A stretch of 64,000 nt of DNA from the NCBI GenBank assembly GCA_000333235.1, contig CAPN01000015.1, positions 1-64,000 on the forward strand. Reading direction: 5' to 3'. The position numbers were made by a program, and so were the translations under genes. Within the stretch, counting starts at the first letter, position 1; each line of letters starts with the position of its first letter. The notes under the pieces were generated by a model. The model saw only the letters and a program-made list of their open reading frames with translations, ran no database searches and was not told the origin of the DNA. Below, one piece after another: positions 34,659 to 46,200 of the stretch. This stretch comes from Pseudoalteromonas luteoviolacea B = ATCC 29581. Lineage in GTDB: Bacteria > Pseudomonadota > Gammaproteobacteria > Enterobacterales > Alteromonadaceae.

Positions 34659-37484
34659 ATGAGCGACTACAAACATACTTTAAACTTACCGGAAACTGAG
34701 TTTCCGATGCGTGGCAATTTGGCGCAACGCGAACCAAAAATGCTTAAAGCTTGGTACGAACAAGATTTATACGGCCAGATCCGTAGCGCAAAAAAAGGTA
34801 AAACGCCGTTTATTCTTCATGACGGCCCTCCGTATGCTAATGGTAATATCCATTTAGGACACGCCGTAAATAAAATCTTAAAAGATATTATCGTAAAATC
34901 GAAGACGCTGTCTGATTTCGATGCGCCCTATGTTCCTGGTTGGGATTGCCATGGTTTACCGATTGAGTTGCAAGTTGAGAAAAAAGTAGGTAAGCCTGGT
35001 GTTAAAGTTTCTGCAGCTGAGTTTCGAGAAGAATGTCGCAAATACGCTGCGAAACAAGTAGAAGGTCAAAAAGCTGATTTTAAACGTCTTGGTGTGTTCG
35101 GTGACTGGGACAACCCTTATCTCACTATGAATTTTGACTTCGAGGCGAATGCAATTCGTGTTCTAGGTCGCATTATCAAAAATGGTCACCTTCACAAAGG
35201 GGCAAAACCGGTTCACTGGTGTACGGATTGCGGCTCTGCGCTAGCTGAAGCAGAAGTAGAATACCAAGATAAGCAATCCCCAGCGATAGATGTCCGTTTT
35301 ACGTTTGTAGATCAAGCTGCGATTGTCTCTGCGTTTGATATGCAAGCGGGACATGAAGGGGCAGGTTTGGTCAGTACTGCAATTTGGACAACCACACCTT
35401 GGACACTTCCTGCAAACCGTGCAGTTGCTGTAAACGCTAATTTAGAATATGCATTAGTGCAAGTGGAAAATGAAGGCCAGCAACAACGTTTGGTACTAGG
35501 CTCAGAGCTAGTTAAAGATGCCATGGATCGCTTTGGTTTTGACCACTATCATGTACTTGGTTATGCAAAAGGCGCAGCGCTTGAGCATTTGCGCGTTGGA
35601 CACCCTTTCTATGACTTTGATGTACCGGTTATCTTGGGCGATCACGTAACCACAGATTCGGGTACTGGTATTGTTCATACGGCGCCTGGCCACGGTCAAG
35701 AAGACTTTACAGCCGGTTTAAGCTATGGCTTAGAAGTAGCGAACCCGGTTGGAGCAAATGGTGTTTATTTAGAAGATACCCCAATTTTTGCTGGCCAACA
35801 TGTTTTTAAAGCAAACGATAACGTGATCGAATTGCTAAAAGAGAAAGGTGCGTTATTACGTCATAAAGCACTTAAGCATAGCTACCCGCATTGTTGGCGA
35901 CACAAAACGCCGATTATTTTCCGTGCTACCCCACAGTGGTTCGTAAGCATGGATCAGGCTGGTCTTCGTCAAAACTCACTGTCGGAAATTAAGAAGACTC
36001 AGTGGCTGCCAGAGTGGGGGGAAAGCCGCATTGCCAACATGGTTGAAGGACGTCCAGATTGGTGTATTTCACGCCAACGTACATGGGGTGTTCCAATTGC
36101 TTTGTTTGTGCATAAAGACTCTGGTGATTTACATCCAAATACTGAAACGCTCATTGAAGATGTTGCAAAATTAGTTGAACAACGTGGTATTCAAGCGTGG
36201 TATGACTTAGATGCGGTAGACCTAATCGGTGATGATGCTCAAACATATGTAAAAGTTCCAGACACGCTCGATGTGTGGTTTGATTCTGGTGTAACTCATG
36301 CCTGTGTTGTGGATGCGCGTGAAGATCTAACTGGCCCTGCGGATCTCTATCTTGAAGGTTCGGATCAACACCGTGGTTGGTTTATGTCATCAATGATGAC
36401 CTCAGTTGCTATCAATGGTCATGCTCCATATAAACAAGTACTTACTCATGGTTTCACCGTGGATGAGAATGGTCGCAAGATGTCTAAGTCATTGGGCAAT
36501 GTGATTTCTCCTCAAGATGTGATGAACAAGCTTGGTGCAGACATTTTACGTTTATGGGTTGCCTCTACGGATTATACTGCTGAAATGACGGTATCTGATG
36601 AGATATTCAAACGTGCAGCGGATCGTTATCGCCGAATTCGTAATACGGGTCGTTATTTACTTGCGAACCTGAGCGGTTTCAATCCAGAAACAGACATGAT
36701 CGCGACTGACGAGCTCGTTGAGTTAGATCGTTGGATTTTAGCTCGAGCCGCTGAGTTACAAGTGGAATTAATTAAGTCTTATGACAATTATAAAACACTC
36801 GAAGTCACTCAAAAATTGATGAACTTCTGTACTGGTGAGTTGGGCTCGTTCTATCTTGATGTTATTAAAGACAGACAGTACACCGCAAAGAAAGACAGTC
36901 ATGCTCGTCGTTCGTGTCAGACGGCGCTTTATCATATTGCTGAAGCAATGACTCGCTGGATGGCTCCAATCATGAGTTTCACAGCACAAGAAATTTGGGA
37001 GTTATTGCCAGGTAAGCGTAGTGCTTTTGTGTTTACAGAAACCTGGTACGACGCATTAAACGGCGTGACGGAAGGCAAATTAAGTAATGATTTCTGGCAA
37101 ACGGTTCTTTTAGTTCGTGATGAAGTGAACCGAGTACTAGAGAACGAACGTAAAGAAGACAGAATCGGTTCTGCTCTTGAAGCTGAAGTGACGTTATACA
37201 CTGGCGGTGAACTTGCAGAGCAACTCGCATCACTCGGAAATGAATTGCGATTTGTACTTCTAACGTCGAAAGCTCACGTGCAAGTTGTGCAAGGCAAACC
37301 GGACAATGCGGTTGGGTCAGAAATTGATGGCTTGTTTATTTCTGCAACGGCGACTGCGGCGAGTAAATGTGACCGTTGTTGGCATTATTGTGATGACGTT
37401 GGTGCGCATGAAGGTCATGAATCAATTTGTGGTCGTTGTGTAAGCAATGTTGATGGAGAAGGCGAAGTTCGCCAATTTGCCTAG
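34659..37484 (+). CDS. ileS: Isoleucyl-tRNA synthetase
   Basis: Class I aminoacyl-tRNA synthetase of 941 residues. The HIGH motif appears as HLGH in [12 protein letters not shown], and the KMSKS loop is KMSKSLGN. The editing domain ([24 protein letters not shown]) is present, as is the C-terminal zinc knuckle (CDRCWHYC and CGRC). It has the bacterial-type architecture expected to be sensitive to mupirocin, though that is inferred. A GTAGGA site precedes the ATG. Confidence 0.98.
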   Translation: MSDYKHTLNLPETEFPMRGNLAQREPKMLKAWYEQDLYGQIRSAKKGKTPFILHDGPPYANGNIHLGHAVNKILKDIIVKSKTLSDFDAPYVPGWDCHGLPIELQVEKKVGKPGVKVSAAEFREECRKYAAKQVEGQKADFKRLGVFGDWDNPYLTMNFDFEANAIRVLGRIIKNGHLHKGAKPVHWCTDCGSALAEAEVEYQDKQSPAIDVRFTFVDQAAIVSAFDMQAGHEGAGLVSTAIWTTTPWTLPANRAVAVNANLEYALVQVENEGQQQRLVLGSELVKDAMDRFGFDHYHVLGYAKGAALEHLRVGHPFYDFDVPVILGDHVTTDSGTGIVHTAPGHGQEDFTAGLSYGLEVANPVGANGVYLEDTPIFAGQHVFKANDNVIELLKEKGALLRHKALKHSYPHCWRHKTPIIFRATPQWFVSMDQAGLRQNSLSEIKKTQWLPEWGESRIANMVEGRPDWCISRQRTWGVPIALFVHKDSGDLHPNTETLIEDVAKLVEQRGIQAWYDLDAVDLIGDDAQTYVKVPDTLDVWFDSGVTHACVVDAREDLTGPADLYLEGSDQHRGWFMSSMMTSVAINGHAPYKQVLTHGFTVDENGRKMSKSLGNVISPQDVMNKLGADILRLWVASTDYTAEMTVSDEIFKRAADRYRRIRNTGRYLLANLSGFNPETDMIATDELVELDRWILARAAELQVELIKSYDNYKTLEVTQKLMNFCTGELGSFYLDVIKDRQYTAKKDSHARRSCQTALYHIAEAMTRWMAPIMSFTAQEIWELLPGKRSAFVFTETWYDALNGVTEGKLSNDFWQTVLLVRDEVNRVLENERKEDRIGSALEAEVTLYTGGELAEQLASLGNELRFVLLTSKAHVQVVQGKPDNAVGSEIDGLFISATATAASKCDRCWHYCDDVGAHEGHESICGRCVSNVDGEGEVRQFA

Positions 37485-37493
37485 GAGTGATGT

Positions 37494-37997
37494 GTGACCA
37501 ATACGCTAAGTAGTAGAAGCGGGCTGGTTTGGTTATGGCTAAGTTTAGTGCTGATTGCACTAGACTTGGCAACCAAGTACGTTGTTATGAATTCAATGGA
37601 ACTCGGTGAGTCCATAGAGATATTGCCAATTTTCAACTTCACTTATTTACATAATTACGGCGCAGCGTTTAGCTTTTTAAGTGAGGCAGGTGGTTGGCAA
37701 CGTTGGTTTTTAAGCGCAATCGCTGTCATCATCAGTGGCATGTTGATCTATTGGTTAAAAAAACTCAAAGCAACAGAGTGGCACCTGTGTTTGGCTTACT
37801 CATTTGTTCTAGGCGGAGCCATTGGTAATTTAGTTGACCGTTTAGTTCATGGTTATGTTGTCGACTTTTTGCATTTTTATTATCAAAATTGGCATTATCC
37901 GTCTTTTAACATTGCAGATATGGCCATAGTTGGTGGTGCTGGATTATTGATTTTAGATGCTTTTCGTAGTTCCGATAAGCAGGAGACAACCCCATGA
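37494..37997 (+). CDS. lspA: Prolipoprotein signal peptidase (signal peptidase II)
   Basis: Removes the signal peptide from diacylglyceryl-modified prolipoproteins. 167 residues, four membrane helices. The two catalytic Asp residues are visible in GNLVDRLVHGYVVDF and SFNIADMAIVGG. The start is GTG, nine bases after the ileS stop. The end overlaps fkpB by four bases. Confidence 0.97.
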   Translation: MTNTLSSRSGLVWLWLSLVLIALDLATKYVVMNSMELGESIEILPIFNFTYLHNYGAAFSFLSEAGGWQRWFLSAIAVIISGMLIYWLKKLKATEWHLCLAYSFVLGGAIGNLVDRLVHGYVVDFLHFYYQNWHYPSFNIADMAIVGGAGLLILDAFRSSDKQETTP

Positions 37998-38434
37998 GTG
38001 AACTGGTAATTAGTACGAATTCTCAGGTAGTGTTTCATTTTTCTGTGAAGCTATCGGATGGTTCTGCTGCAGACTCAACCAAAGTGCATAATAAACCAGC
38101 TAAACTGGTTATGGGTGATGGAAGTTTGACAGAGAACTTTGAGAAATGCTTACTTGGTTTAAAGGCAGGTGACAGTAAGTCATTTGAATTACAACCGCTA
38201 GACGCGTTTGGTATGCCAAATCCAGATAACATTTATTATGTTGAGCGCAGTAAATTTGGCGTAGAAGCAGAGCCTAAAGTTGGCGCAATCATCGCGTTTA
38301 CTCAACCAGATGGAACAGAACTTCCTGGAATTGTACGCGATGTTGCAGGTGATTCAGTTACTATTGACTTTAACCACCCTCTTGCAGGTCAAGTGGTGAC
38401 GTTTGAAGTAGATATTCTTGAGGTTAAAAACTGA
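37994..38434 (+). CDS. fkpB: FKBP-type peptidyl-prolyl isomerase (SlpA/FkpB)
   Basis: 146 residues with an FKBP fold carrying an inserted chaperone flap, as in E. coli Slp[19 protein letters not shown] near the N-terminus and [15 protein letters not shown] are typical. Overlaps lspA upstream, and its stop shares a base with the ispH start, so the three genes are coupled. Confidence 0.95.
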   Translation: MSELVISTNSQVVFHFSVKLSDGSAADSTKVHNKPAKLVMGDGSLTENFEKCLLGLKAGDSKSFELQPLDAFGMPNPDNIYYVERSKFGVEAEPKVGAIIAFTQPDGTELPGIVRDVAGDSVTIDFNHPLAGQVVTFEVDILEVKN

Positions 38435-39363
38435 TGGATATATTACTTGCGAATCCTCGCGGTTTTTGTGCAGGTGTTGATCGTGCTATTAGTATTGTGG
38501 AGCGTGCACTCGATATTTTTGAAAAGCCAATTTACGTGCGTCACGAAGTGGTCCACAACAAATATGTTGTAGATGGATTAAGATCGAGAGGCGCGGTATT
38601 TGTTGAGGAGCTGGATCAAGTGCCGGATGACAGCATAGTCATCTTTAGCGCTCACGGCGTTTCTCAAGCGGTCCGTACAGAAGCCAAACGCCGTGAACTA
38701 AAGGTATTTGACGCTACGTGTCCTCTCGTTACAAAAGTCCATATGGAAGTTACTAGAGCAAGTCGCAAAGGTACAGAGTGTGTCTTGATAGGACATCATG
38801 GGCATCCTGAGGTGGAAGGCACGATGGGGCAATATGATAATTCCAATGGCGGTATCTATTTGGTAGAAACACCAGATGACGTCGCCCATTTGAATGTCAA
38901 AGATCCAAACAATTTGTTCTATTGCAGCCAAACAACACTCTCTGTAGATGATACATCAGAGGTGATTGATGCCTTACGTGCTAAATTTCCCAAGATCCAT
39001 GGCCCACGTAAAGACGATATTTGTTATGCGACGCAAAACCGTCAAGATGCGGTGCGTGATTTGGCGAGTAAAGTTGAGCTTATTTTAGTCGTTGGCGCAA
39101 AAAACAGTTCAAATTCGAATCGCTTGCGAGAATTGGCTGAAAAAATGGGCACTAAAGCGCACTTAATTGACGATGCATCGTGTTTACAAGAAAGCTGGTT
39201 TGCAAATGTTGATCGGGTAGGGGTGACGGCAGGAGCATCAGCCCCCGAGATTTTGGTGCAAAATGTTATATCACGTCTTAAAGAGTTTGGTGGTAAGACG
39301 GTCGTTGAAAATCCAGGTGAGCAAGAGAACATTGTTTTTGCTGTGCCGGTAGAGTTGCGTTAA
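38434..39363 (+). CDS. ispH: 4-hydroxy-3-methylbut-2-enyl diphosphate reductase
   Basis: Last enzyme of the non-mevalonate isoprenoid pathway; makes IPP and DMAPP. 309 residues. The iron-sulphur ligands are the Cys in [11 protein letters not shown] (residue 12), [10 protein letters not shown] and [20 protein letters not shown] and GHHGHPE supply the conserved His residues. It complements dxr later in the window, which performs an early step of the same pathway. Confidence 0.98.
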   Translation: MDILLANPRGFCAGVDRAISIVERALDIFEKPIYVRHEVVHNKYVVDGLRSRGAVFVEELDQVPDDSIVIFSAHGVSQAVRTEAKRRELKVFDATCPLVTKVHMEVTRASRKGTECVLIGHHGHPEVEGTMGQYDNSNGGIYLVETPDDVAHLNVKDPNNLFYCSQTTLSVDDTSEVIDALRAKFPKIHGPRKDDICYATQNRQDAVRDLASKVELILVVGAKNSSNSNRLRELAEKMGTKAHLIDDASCLQESWFANVDRVGVTAGASAPEILVQNVISRLKEFGGKTVVENPGEQENIVFAVPVELR

Positions 39364-39378
39364 ACCAAGGGGTAAAAG

Positions 39379-40401
39379 ATGAGCTCAGTCACTAAACTCG
39401 AGCTAACACTTTTACCCACACTTTTTAGTCCGCGGGGACTATTAGGTTCACTTGTTTTAGTTCAAATTTGGTGTTTTACCGTTTCTTTTGCGTCGATCCA
39501 TAGTCAACCAGTTTGGGTAGCACTCGGCCTAGTTACGCTGTTCTCACAGTTTGTTTTATTATCTTCTTTATTACCGCTCTATTTTTTTCGCAAACAATTG
39601 TCTCATTTACGTGTCTCAATTCAAGCGACTTGCATTGGACTGTCGGTGGTCTTGCATAGCATAGTAATGAGTGTTCTTGTCGCGAAATTAGATATACTTA
39701 GTCTCGAGATAACGGACCTCTCTACTTTTGTTTTTAAAAATGCGTTTGTCAGTATTTTACTTGTCAGTTTTTTTCTCTTTGTCTTAGCGATTTATACCGA
39801 TAACATGAGAAAAATTCAGTCGCTGTCACAGGCTCGCTTTCAATCTCTTCAGGCACGTATGCATCCACATTTTTTGTTTAATAGTTTAAATGCGGCGGCC
39901 GAATTAACTCACGTTGATCCCAATGCAGCTGAAAAGATGCTGATTGATCTGGCAAAGTTAGCTCGCTCGTCACTACTGGAACAAAGTGCATCCACTCTCC
40001 ATGAAGAAGTGGCGTTAGCAAAAGCGTACCTTGATATAGAAAAGTGGCGGTTAGGAAATCGATTGGAAGTGCATTGGCAGCTGGATAATGCCCTTCTAGA
40101 TTTAAAGGTGCCAAGTCTAACATTACAGCCATTATTAGAAAACGCAGTCAAACATGGCATTCAACCTTTGGAACAAGGAGGTTGTATCGATGTTTTTGTG
40201 CGAGCAATTGGTGTTGGCTTTGAGATCGAAATAAGCAATCCCAAGTCCATGAAAGGGTCTAGTCTGTTTGGCAGCGGAATCGCGTTAGAAAATTTAAAAA
40301 GTCGTCTGGCGTTATTTTACAATCACCATGCGAGTTTGCAGGTCGACTCATCTACAGAAAGATTTCGCGTAACGATTGTTGTTAAGCAAAGGATTCGCTG
40401 A
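39379..40401 (+). CDS. LytS/AlgZ-type sensor histidine kinase
   Basis: 340 residues: four to five membrane helices (about residues 20-145), then a His_kinase domain with the phospho-acceptor in ARMHPHFLFNSLN, and a HATPase domain (LQPLLENAVKHGI, then GSGIALENLKSRL). There is no periplasmic sensing domain, so the signal is likely sensed in the membrane. The family includes AlgZ/FimS of Pseudomonas. It is 15 bases after ispH and overlaps the LytTR regulator by one base. Confidence 0.92.
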   Translation: MSSVTKLELTLLPTLFSPRGLLGSLVLVQIWCFTVSFASIHSQPVWVALGLVTLFSQFVLLSSLLPLYFFRKQLSHLRVSIQATCIGLSVVLHSIVMSVLVAKLDILSLEITDLSTFVFKNAFVSILLVSFFLFVLAIYTDNMRKIQSLSQARFQSLQARMHPHFLFNSLNAAAELTHVDPNAAEKMLIDLAKLARSSLLEQSASTLHEEVALAKAYLDIEKWRLGNRLEVHWQLDNALLDLKVPSLTLQPLLENAVKHGIQPLEQGGCIDVFVRAIGVGFEIEISNPKSMKGSSLFGSGIALENLKSRLALFYNHHASLQVDSSTERFRVTIVVKQRIR

Positions 40402-41093
40402 TGAATTATGTGATAGTTGATGACGAAATGTTAGCGCGATCGAGATTGAAACGTTTATTAGATGAACTGACTCAATGGTCGTGCTTAGCAGCATTAGAAA
40501 ATACCAATCAAGCTTCAGATTTTTTGAATCGCCACGATGTTGATGTGTTATTTCTAGACATCCATATGCCAGGGGAAAATGGTTTAGAGTTTTCAAGACG
40601 GCTTAAAAAACAAAAGCCAAAACTTAAGATAGTGTTTGTCACAGCGTTTGCAGAGTTTGCATTGGAGGCCTTTGAAGTATTTGCTGCAGGTTATCTTTTA
40701 AAACCGATTGAACGGCAAAAGTTGCAAGAACTTACAGAGAAACTTGACTCAGCAAATACGACCGTGAACAAATCAATTCAATATCAACAGGGCCTTCGAA
40801 CTTATCGGTTAGCAGCGCATGAAATATACGCCGCACTTGCAGAAGATAAGCTCACACGTATTTATTTTAAGGAAGGAAGTGCTTTAATAGAAATGTCACT
40901 GAAGACATTACTTTCTGATTACCCAGAGTTATTTATCCAGATCCACCGAAGTAGCATAGTAAACAAAGGGTTAATCGAAGCAATAGAACTTCGTAATCAT
41001 CATCACTATATCTGCATCAAAGGGCTCAATGAGTCGTTACCTATCTCTCGGCGTTGTCTTAGCGACGTCAAAAATGCGTTGTCACCGAGTTAA
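40401..41093 (+). CDS. LytTR-type response regulator (AlgR-like)
   Basis: 230 residues. The receiver domain has DD near residue 7, the phosphorylation Asp in LFLDIHMPGENG and Lys in YLLKPIERQK. The C-terminal LytTR DNA-binding domain includes RIYFKEGSALIEMSLKTLL and FIQIHRSSIVNKGLIE. Partner of the upstream kinase. Placed immediately before the minor-pilin operon; in Pseudomonas AlgR controls fimU-pilVWXY1Y2E, so control of the pilin genes is a good inference. Confidence 0.92.
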   Translation: MNYVIVDDEMLARSRLKRLLDELTQWSCLAALENTNQASDFLNRHDVDVLFLDIHMPGENGLEFSRRLKKQKPKLKIVFVTAFAEFALEAFEVFAAGYLLKPIERQKLQELTEKLDSANTTVNKSIQYQQGLRTYRLAAHEIYAALAEDKLTRIYFKEGSALIEMSLKTLLSDYPELFIQIHRSSIVNKGLIEAIELRNHHHYICIKGLNESLPISRRCLSDVKNALSPS

Positions 41094-41098
41094 CACGA

Positions 41099-41131
41099 GG
41101 CCAAACGCGATGGCCAAACGCGATGGCCAAA
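41099..41131. repeat. 13-bp tandem repeat upstream of pilV
   Basis: GGCCAAACGCGAT occurs at 41099-41111 and 41112-41124 and starts a third time at 41125-41131. It lies just after the LytTR gene and about 120 bases before pilV, so it is a candidate binding site for the regulator or another factor. The 13-base period is shorter than the usual LytTR direct-repeat spacing of about two helical turns. Confidence 0.7.
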
Positions 41132-41248
41132 GTTTGATCAATTCCTTCGATACCGCTTGTCAGGTATTTCGACCGCTTATCAGAATATACTTCCTACTTT
41201 TCGTTCTTATTCTTATTCTGTATAGGTCGGAAATTGTCTGAGAAACGC

Positions 41249-41794
41249 ATGAAAAATCACACGGGTTTTACTTTAATTGAAACACTCATCGCCTTTTTCG
41301 TTTTGAGTGTTGGTTTGTTAGGTGCTGTAGCACTGCAAGCCAAAGCTAAACAAGCTAGCTTTGATTCGATGCAACGAGCAGCAGCTGTTGCGCTTGCCAA
41401 TGACATCATGCAACGGATCCGTGTGAATGATTTTACCACCTTGGCTACTCAATATAAGACGACAATAACAAGCCAAACTGCACTGCAACAGTCTAATACG
41501 TGTTTTTCGAATAGTTGTAGTCGAAGTGCGATTGCGAGTATGGATATTGAACAATGGAAATTGGCGATTAGGGCGCGAGAAAATACGGGATCGCTTGATG
41601 GCACGACAGTGTGTATAAACCCGACAAGTGTCGCAAATACCAATAGCAAAGGGTTTAGTATCGAAGTAGTGGTCACGTGGGAAGCGAAACAAGAAATTAC
41701 ACACACTGACGCGATAAAAAACATTAATTGCGGGACGTATTCATCGAAGCGCCGTGCCGTGGTCATGAATAGCTTCCTTTTAGCGCGAGGATAA
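41249..41794 (+). CDS. pilV: Type IV pilus minor pilin PilV
   Basis: A prepilin of 181 residues: short leader MKNHTG cleaved before FTLIETLIAFFVLSVG, with Glu at position 5 of the mature protein and a hydrophobic helix. LLGAVALQAKAKQASFDS is typical of PilV. PilV helps prime pilus assembly with PilW, PilX and PilE. The ATG at 41249 is chosen because it gives a standard prepilin leader; an upstream TTG at 41234 would lengthen it. The next gene begins three bases after the stop. Confidence 0.9.
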   Translation: MKNHTGFTLIETLIAFFVLSVGLLGAVALQAKAKQASFDSMQRAAAVALANDIMQRIRVNDFTTLATQYKTTITSQTALQQSNTCFSNSCSRSAIASMDIEQWKLAIRARENTGSLDGTTVCINPTSVANTNSKGFSIEVVVTWEAKQEITHTDAIKNINCGTYSSKRRAVVMNSFLLARG

Positions 41795-41796
41795 AC

Positions 41797-42789
41797 ATGA
41801 AAAAGTCTAATGGCTTTACTTTACTTGAAGTAATGATCTCATTGTTTATTGGTGGACTTATATTAGGTGGGGTAATGCTGACCTATTTAAGTATGAAGGT
41901 AACAACTCGTGACACGATGATGATAGGTGAGTTGCAAGAAACAGGTCGTTTGGCACTGACAATCATGCAACGCGATATAGAACAAATTGGCTTTTGGGGT
42001 ACTTTTTATGAAACAGGATTCACAGACGATAATTCTACGTCACCCTCTAATCCCTCTGGAGATTGCTCTGGTGGTTTAAATAATGGGAGTTTCCCTGATA
42101 CGGAACCGACTAATTTTCGGCCCATTTATGCTCAGTTGGCAACCAGTTCAACGGTATTAAGCTGTGTGACAAACGCGAAATCACAAACGGATGCAATCCA
42201 ACTTAAATTTTTAGAGGGTAATCAATTACTCGTAAAAACAAGTGCATTGTCGAACAAGTATTATTTTATTGCGGAGTTAGAGAAGGCCGAGTTTATATCA
42301 GGTACAAATCTAGTCTCTAAAACAATTAACTCAAATGCCACATTGTGGCCTTATAGTCACCATGTGTACTACATTGCGAATGAATCATTAGTCATCAATG
42401 GTAAAACAGTGTCAGTGCCTGTGCTACGTCGAAAACGCTTAACGGTCAGTGGTGGAATAACTGACGAAGCGATAATGGAAGGGGTAGAGGACTTAAGGCT
42501 ACTGTTTGGGATTGACACCACGGCAGATGGGCGCGTGAATCAATATCGATCGACAAATGAGATGCGTGATTCGGATTGGGAAAACGGCAATGCAATACTT
42601 ACCGTTCAATTGTTTATTCTAGTGAGAAGTTTGGAAGAAGACGCTGATTTGTCTCTAACTAATCAAACATACACGCTTGGCCACGATACCAATAAACGTG
42701 TCCATACCTTTAGCGATAAATATCGTCGCACTGTATTTAGTACGACCGTGCGACTAAATAATATGGGAGTGAACCTATGGAGAATGTAA
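41797..42789 (+). CDS. pilW: Type IV pilus minor pilin PilW
   Basis: 330 residues. Prepilin leader MKKSNG is followed by FTLLEVMISLFIGGLILGG with Glu5. Two Cys (GDCSG and LSCVTN) may form a disulphide in the globular part. TGRLALTIMQRDIEQIGFWG is characteristic of PilW. The final bases encode WRM and overlap the ribosome-binding site of pilX. Confidence 0.92.
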   Translation: MKKSNGFTLLEVMISLFIGGLILGGVMLTYLSMKVTTRDTMMIGELQETGRLALTIMQRDIEQIGFWGTFYETGFTDDNSTSPSNPSGDCSGGLNNGSFPDTEPTNFRPIYAQLATSSTVLSCVTNAKSQTDAIQLKFLEGNQLLVKTSALSNKYYFIAELEKAEFISGTNLVSKTINSNATLWPYSHHVYYIANESLVINGKTVSVPVLRRKRLTVSGGITDEAIMEGVEDLRLLFGIDTTADGRVNQYRSTNEMRDSDWENGNAILTVQLFILVRSLEEDADLSLTNQTYTLGHDTNKRVHTFSDKYRRTVFSTTVRLNNMGVNLWRM

Positions 42790-43250
42790 TGCATAGGCAG
42801 CAAGGTGTTGTATTAATTATGGCCATGGTCATGATAGTTGCTGTTACGACCGTCGCTGTGACGTTAATGAGTACGAGCAGTTTAGATTTGAAAATTACTA
42901 ATGCTGCACAAGAGCGTGAAATGGCAGAAAACGAATTATTCGGAGAAGTACAAAAAATTATTGCTGAGCAGTCGGCTAAAAAAGGCCAAAGCTATTTTAT
43001 GAAGTCCACCCAACAAATGACCAATGGCAAAATCGAATTTACGAGTGGCGATACGTCTAATGTATTGACGAATTTTAATAATGGGCAATTAGCGCTGAAA
43101 TGCCCAAGACAGTTTAGTTTCACAGAAGGTGTAGTATGCAATATGACTCAGTTAGAAACTACCGTGGAGTATGGTACTAAGAGTAAGCATAGGGTTACTG
43201 TTGTGGCAGGGATTTCACAAGAAATGTTAAACGCATCAGAGGTGAACTAA
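42789..43250 (+). CDS. pilX: Type IV pilus assembly protein PilX
   Basis: About 153 residues. Leader MHRQQG followed by VVLIMAMVMIVAVTTVAVTLM; as in other PilX proteins the Glu5 of pilins is absent. It belongs to the priming complex at the pilus tip. The start at 42789 is preferred over 42777 because GGAG lies six bases before it. The start shares a base with the pilW stop, so the two are translationally coupled. Confidence 0.9.
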   Translation: MHRQQGVVLIMAMVMIVAVTTVAVTLMSTSSLDLKITNAAQEREMAENELFGEVQKIIAEQSAKKGQSYFMKSTQQMTNGKIEFTSGDTSNVLTNFNNGQLALKCPRQFSFTEGVVCNMTQLETTVEYGTKSKHRVTVVAGISQEMLNASEVN

Positions 43251-43251
43251 G

Positions 43252-46200
43252 ATGTTGAAAAAAATTATGGCAGTGGGTTTAGGTGTGCTTGCCTCGATAG
43301 CGCCTGCTAGGGCTGAAGACATTGAACTCTATGTAACACACAATTCAACTACCAAAGAACGTCCCCGTGTCATGGTGTTATTTGATACTTCTGGAAGTAT
43401 GGCTTGGGACGTAAACGATGGTTCTCGTTGCTATGAACGTAAAAAGAAAAATGAATATCAATCTGTCGATTGCTTTGATAGCTCTTTAACTAATACTAAG
43501 TGCTATAAGTACAGTAGTTGGTATGGATATTATGAAGCGAATTGCGGGCCAAGTCGCTTGTCTGTTGCTCAAAGTGCTATGACGAAACTCATCCAAGAAA
43601 ACGCCGATATTGATTTTGGGTTGATGCGTTTATACAGTGATGATGGGGGGTACATTCTTAATGGGCTAGGGGCAAGCCAATCTAGCTTGCTATCACAAAT
43701 TTCAAATCTACCAGCAAGTGGTTCTACGCCGATTGCCGAAACGCTTTGGGAAGCCTATCTCTATATGACGGGCAAAAACGTTTATTATGGTGCATATCAT
43801 AGTAATAGAGATAAATCAGTCGAGAATGGCAATAGCTATATCTCGCCCTTTTCAAATACCACACTTACCCGCTGTGACAATTCGGTAAATATGATTTTAA
43901 TGACGGATGGTGATCCCACAGGTGATAGTAATCAAAACTACAATATTTACTATACACATTACGACCTGTTCGGCACGTATCCAAGCCCAACTTCTGGGAG
44001 CTATTTAAATTCATTAGCGAAGATTTTGTATGGTTCTTCAGAACAAGTTGTTGACTTGTATCCAAGTACTCCTAATACAAAAGATTTCTCGCGTGTCTAC
44101 ACAATTGGTTTTGGTACAGGGATGTCGAATGATGGCATGAAATTGTTGGAGAAAACCGCGCAAGACGGCGGTGGGCAATATCTGCACGCCAATACAGCAC
44201 AAGAACTCGTGAGTGCGTTAGAAAAGCAAATTAATAATATTAGAGAAGTAAACGATAGCTTTTCTTCCCCGGCGGTGGCAGTGAGTAGTACCGATCAAAC
44301 ACAAAGTCGGGACTCGCTCTATTTTACAATGTTTTACCCTGAAACGCATGCACGTTGGCGTGGTAACATGAAAAAGCTCAAAGTGAGTGGGGCTAAAATT
44401 GTTGATCAGAGCGGGAAACAAGCATTAAATGAATTGGGTTTAATTGATAAAGACGCCACAACGTACTGGTCTACGCCATCGTCTAAAGATGGTAACCAAG
44501 TTCACCAGGGAGGCATTGCACAAGTATTGGCGAACCAAACGACTCGCACTGTTTATTCAAATTACAATGGTTCAAGTCTAAAAAGCTTTGACTATACTAC
44601 AGCGTTAAATTCATATGGTTCAACGACCAATTTAGCGTCTGCATTTAATGCCAATGCTGCCGATGTAGCAAAAATTATCAACTGGGCACAAGGTATTGAT
44701 GTCAATGACGAAGATGGTGACAACAGTGTAGTTGATAGGCGCAGTGATATCTTCGGCGATCCACTCCATTCAAAGCCAGTTACGATTGATTATGGTAACA
44801 ACGATGTTCGAGTTGTCGTAGGGACAAACGCTGGATTTATTCACATGTTTAAAGATAGCGACACATCCGCATCAGAAACATGGGCGTTTATTCCAGGGGA
44901 ATTACTGCCAATAATCAAACCAACCATGTTAAAAGAAGCGAACAAAAAATACTATGGGATGGATGGTCCTCTTAGTGTTCACTTTGATGACAAAAACCGC
45001 AACGGTATCGTTGAATCTGGCGATTCGGTAATTTTGATTGCTGGCATGCGACGCGGTGGACGAAGTTATTACGCCCTCGATGTCACTTCGCCAAACCAAC
45101 CTGTGTTGAAATGGGTTATAAAAGGCGGATCTGGTGATTTTCAGGAGTTGGCGCAATCTTGGTCTAAACCTTTACCGACTTATATTAAGAAGTCTGGTAC
45201 GACCCCTGTGGTTATTTTCGCGGCAGGTTATGATACGAATAAAGATGCAGTAACAAAATCAGTAGATACTAAAGGCCGAGGTATTTATATTGTGGAGGCA
45301 TTAACAGGCAAATTAGTATGGGCCTTGACTCCAGCTTCAGGCTTTAAAGGTAAGCACAGTATGCCTGCTGATTTGTCATTACTGGATTCGGATTACGATG
45401 GATTTACAGACCGTATTTATGCTTCTGACGTAGGAGGAGGTGTATGGAGAATCGATTTACCCGGAACAAATCCTAACGATTCAACGACACCGTGGACACA
45501 TTTTCAATTAGCTAGTTTGGCTGGTAGCACTTCAGCGGAAGACCGAAAGTTTTTCTATAAGCCGATGATAGCAAGAACACTCTTTAGTAAAGTGACTAAT
45601 AAATCCGTCGATGGCAAAGTAATTAAAACACGTCGTGATACACCTTATGAAGCCATTCTTTTAGGCTCAGGTAACCGATCACATCCAAATTGGACATCGA
45701 CCAGCGACTATTTGTTCGTTATTCGAGATGAAAATACGATTACACAATCCTTTACCACCAATGCGCCTCAAACCGTTGTGTTATCCGATCTAATGGATAT
45801 GAACAGTGATCCCTTTAAGCAAGTTTTAAATAATTATGAAGACTTTGTTGAAGTTGAAGCAGATCTCGGTGGGTTTAAAGGATGGAAATACAAATTAAGT
45901 ACCGGAGAAAAGTCGTTAGCAGCACCTTCTGTAGCAGGCGGTATTGCTTATTTTACCTCGTTCACACCCGCTGACTTAACGTCTAATCAGTGTTCTTTGT
46001 CCGGTGGTAAGGGTCAGCTTTATGCATTCCATTTACATTATGGTACGCAAGTTTATGAGCAGCTGAAATACGATACGAGTTATGATGTGCCAGATACACC
46101 CAAACTTTATTTTGGTTGTGAAGGCGGCACAGAAACCGAAGCTTGTACTAACACAGTGCGTATGGTGGGCCCTGCAATTAAAAAAGTGACCAATAACGAC

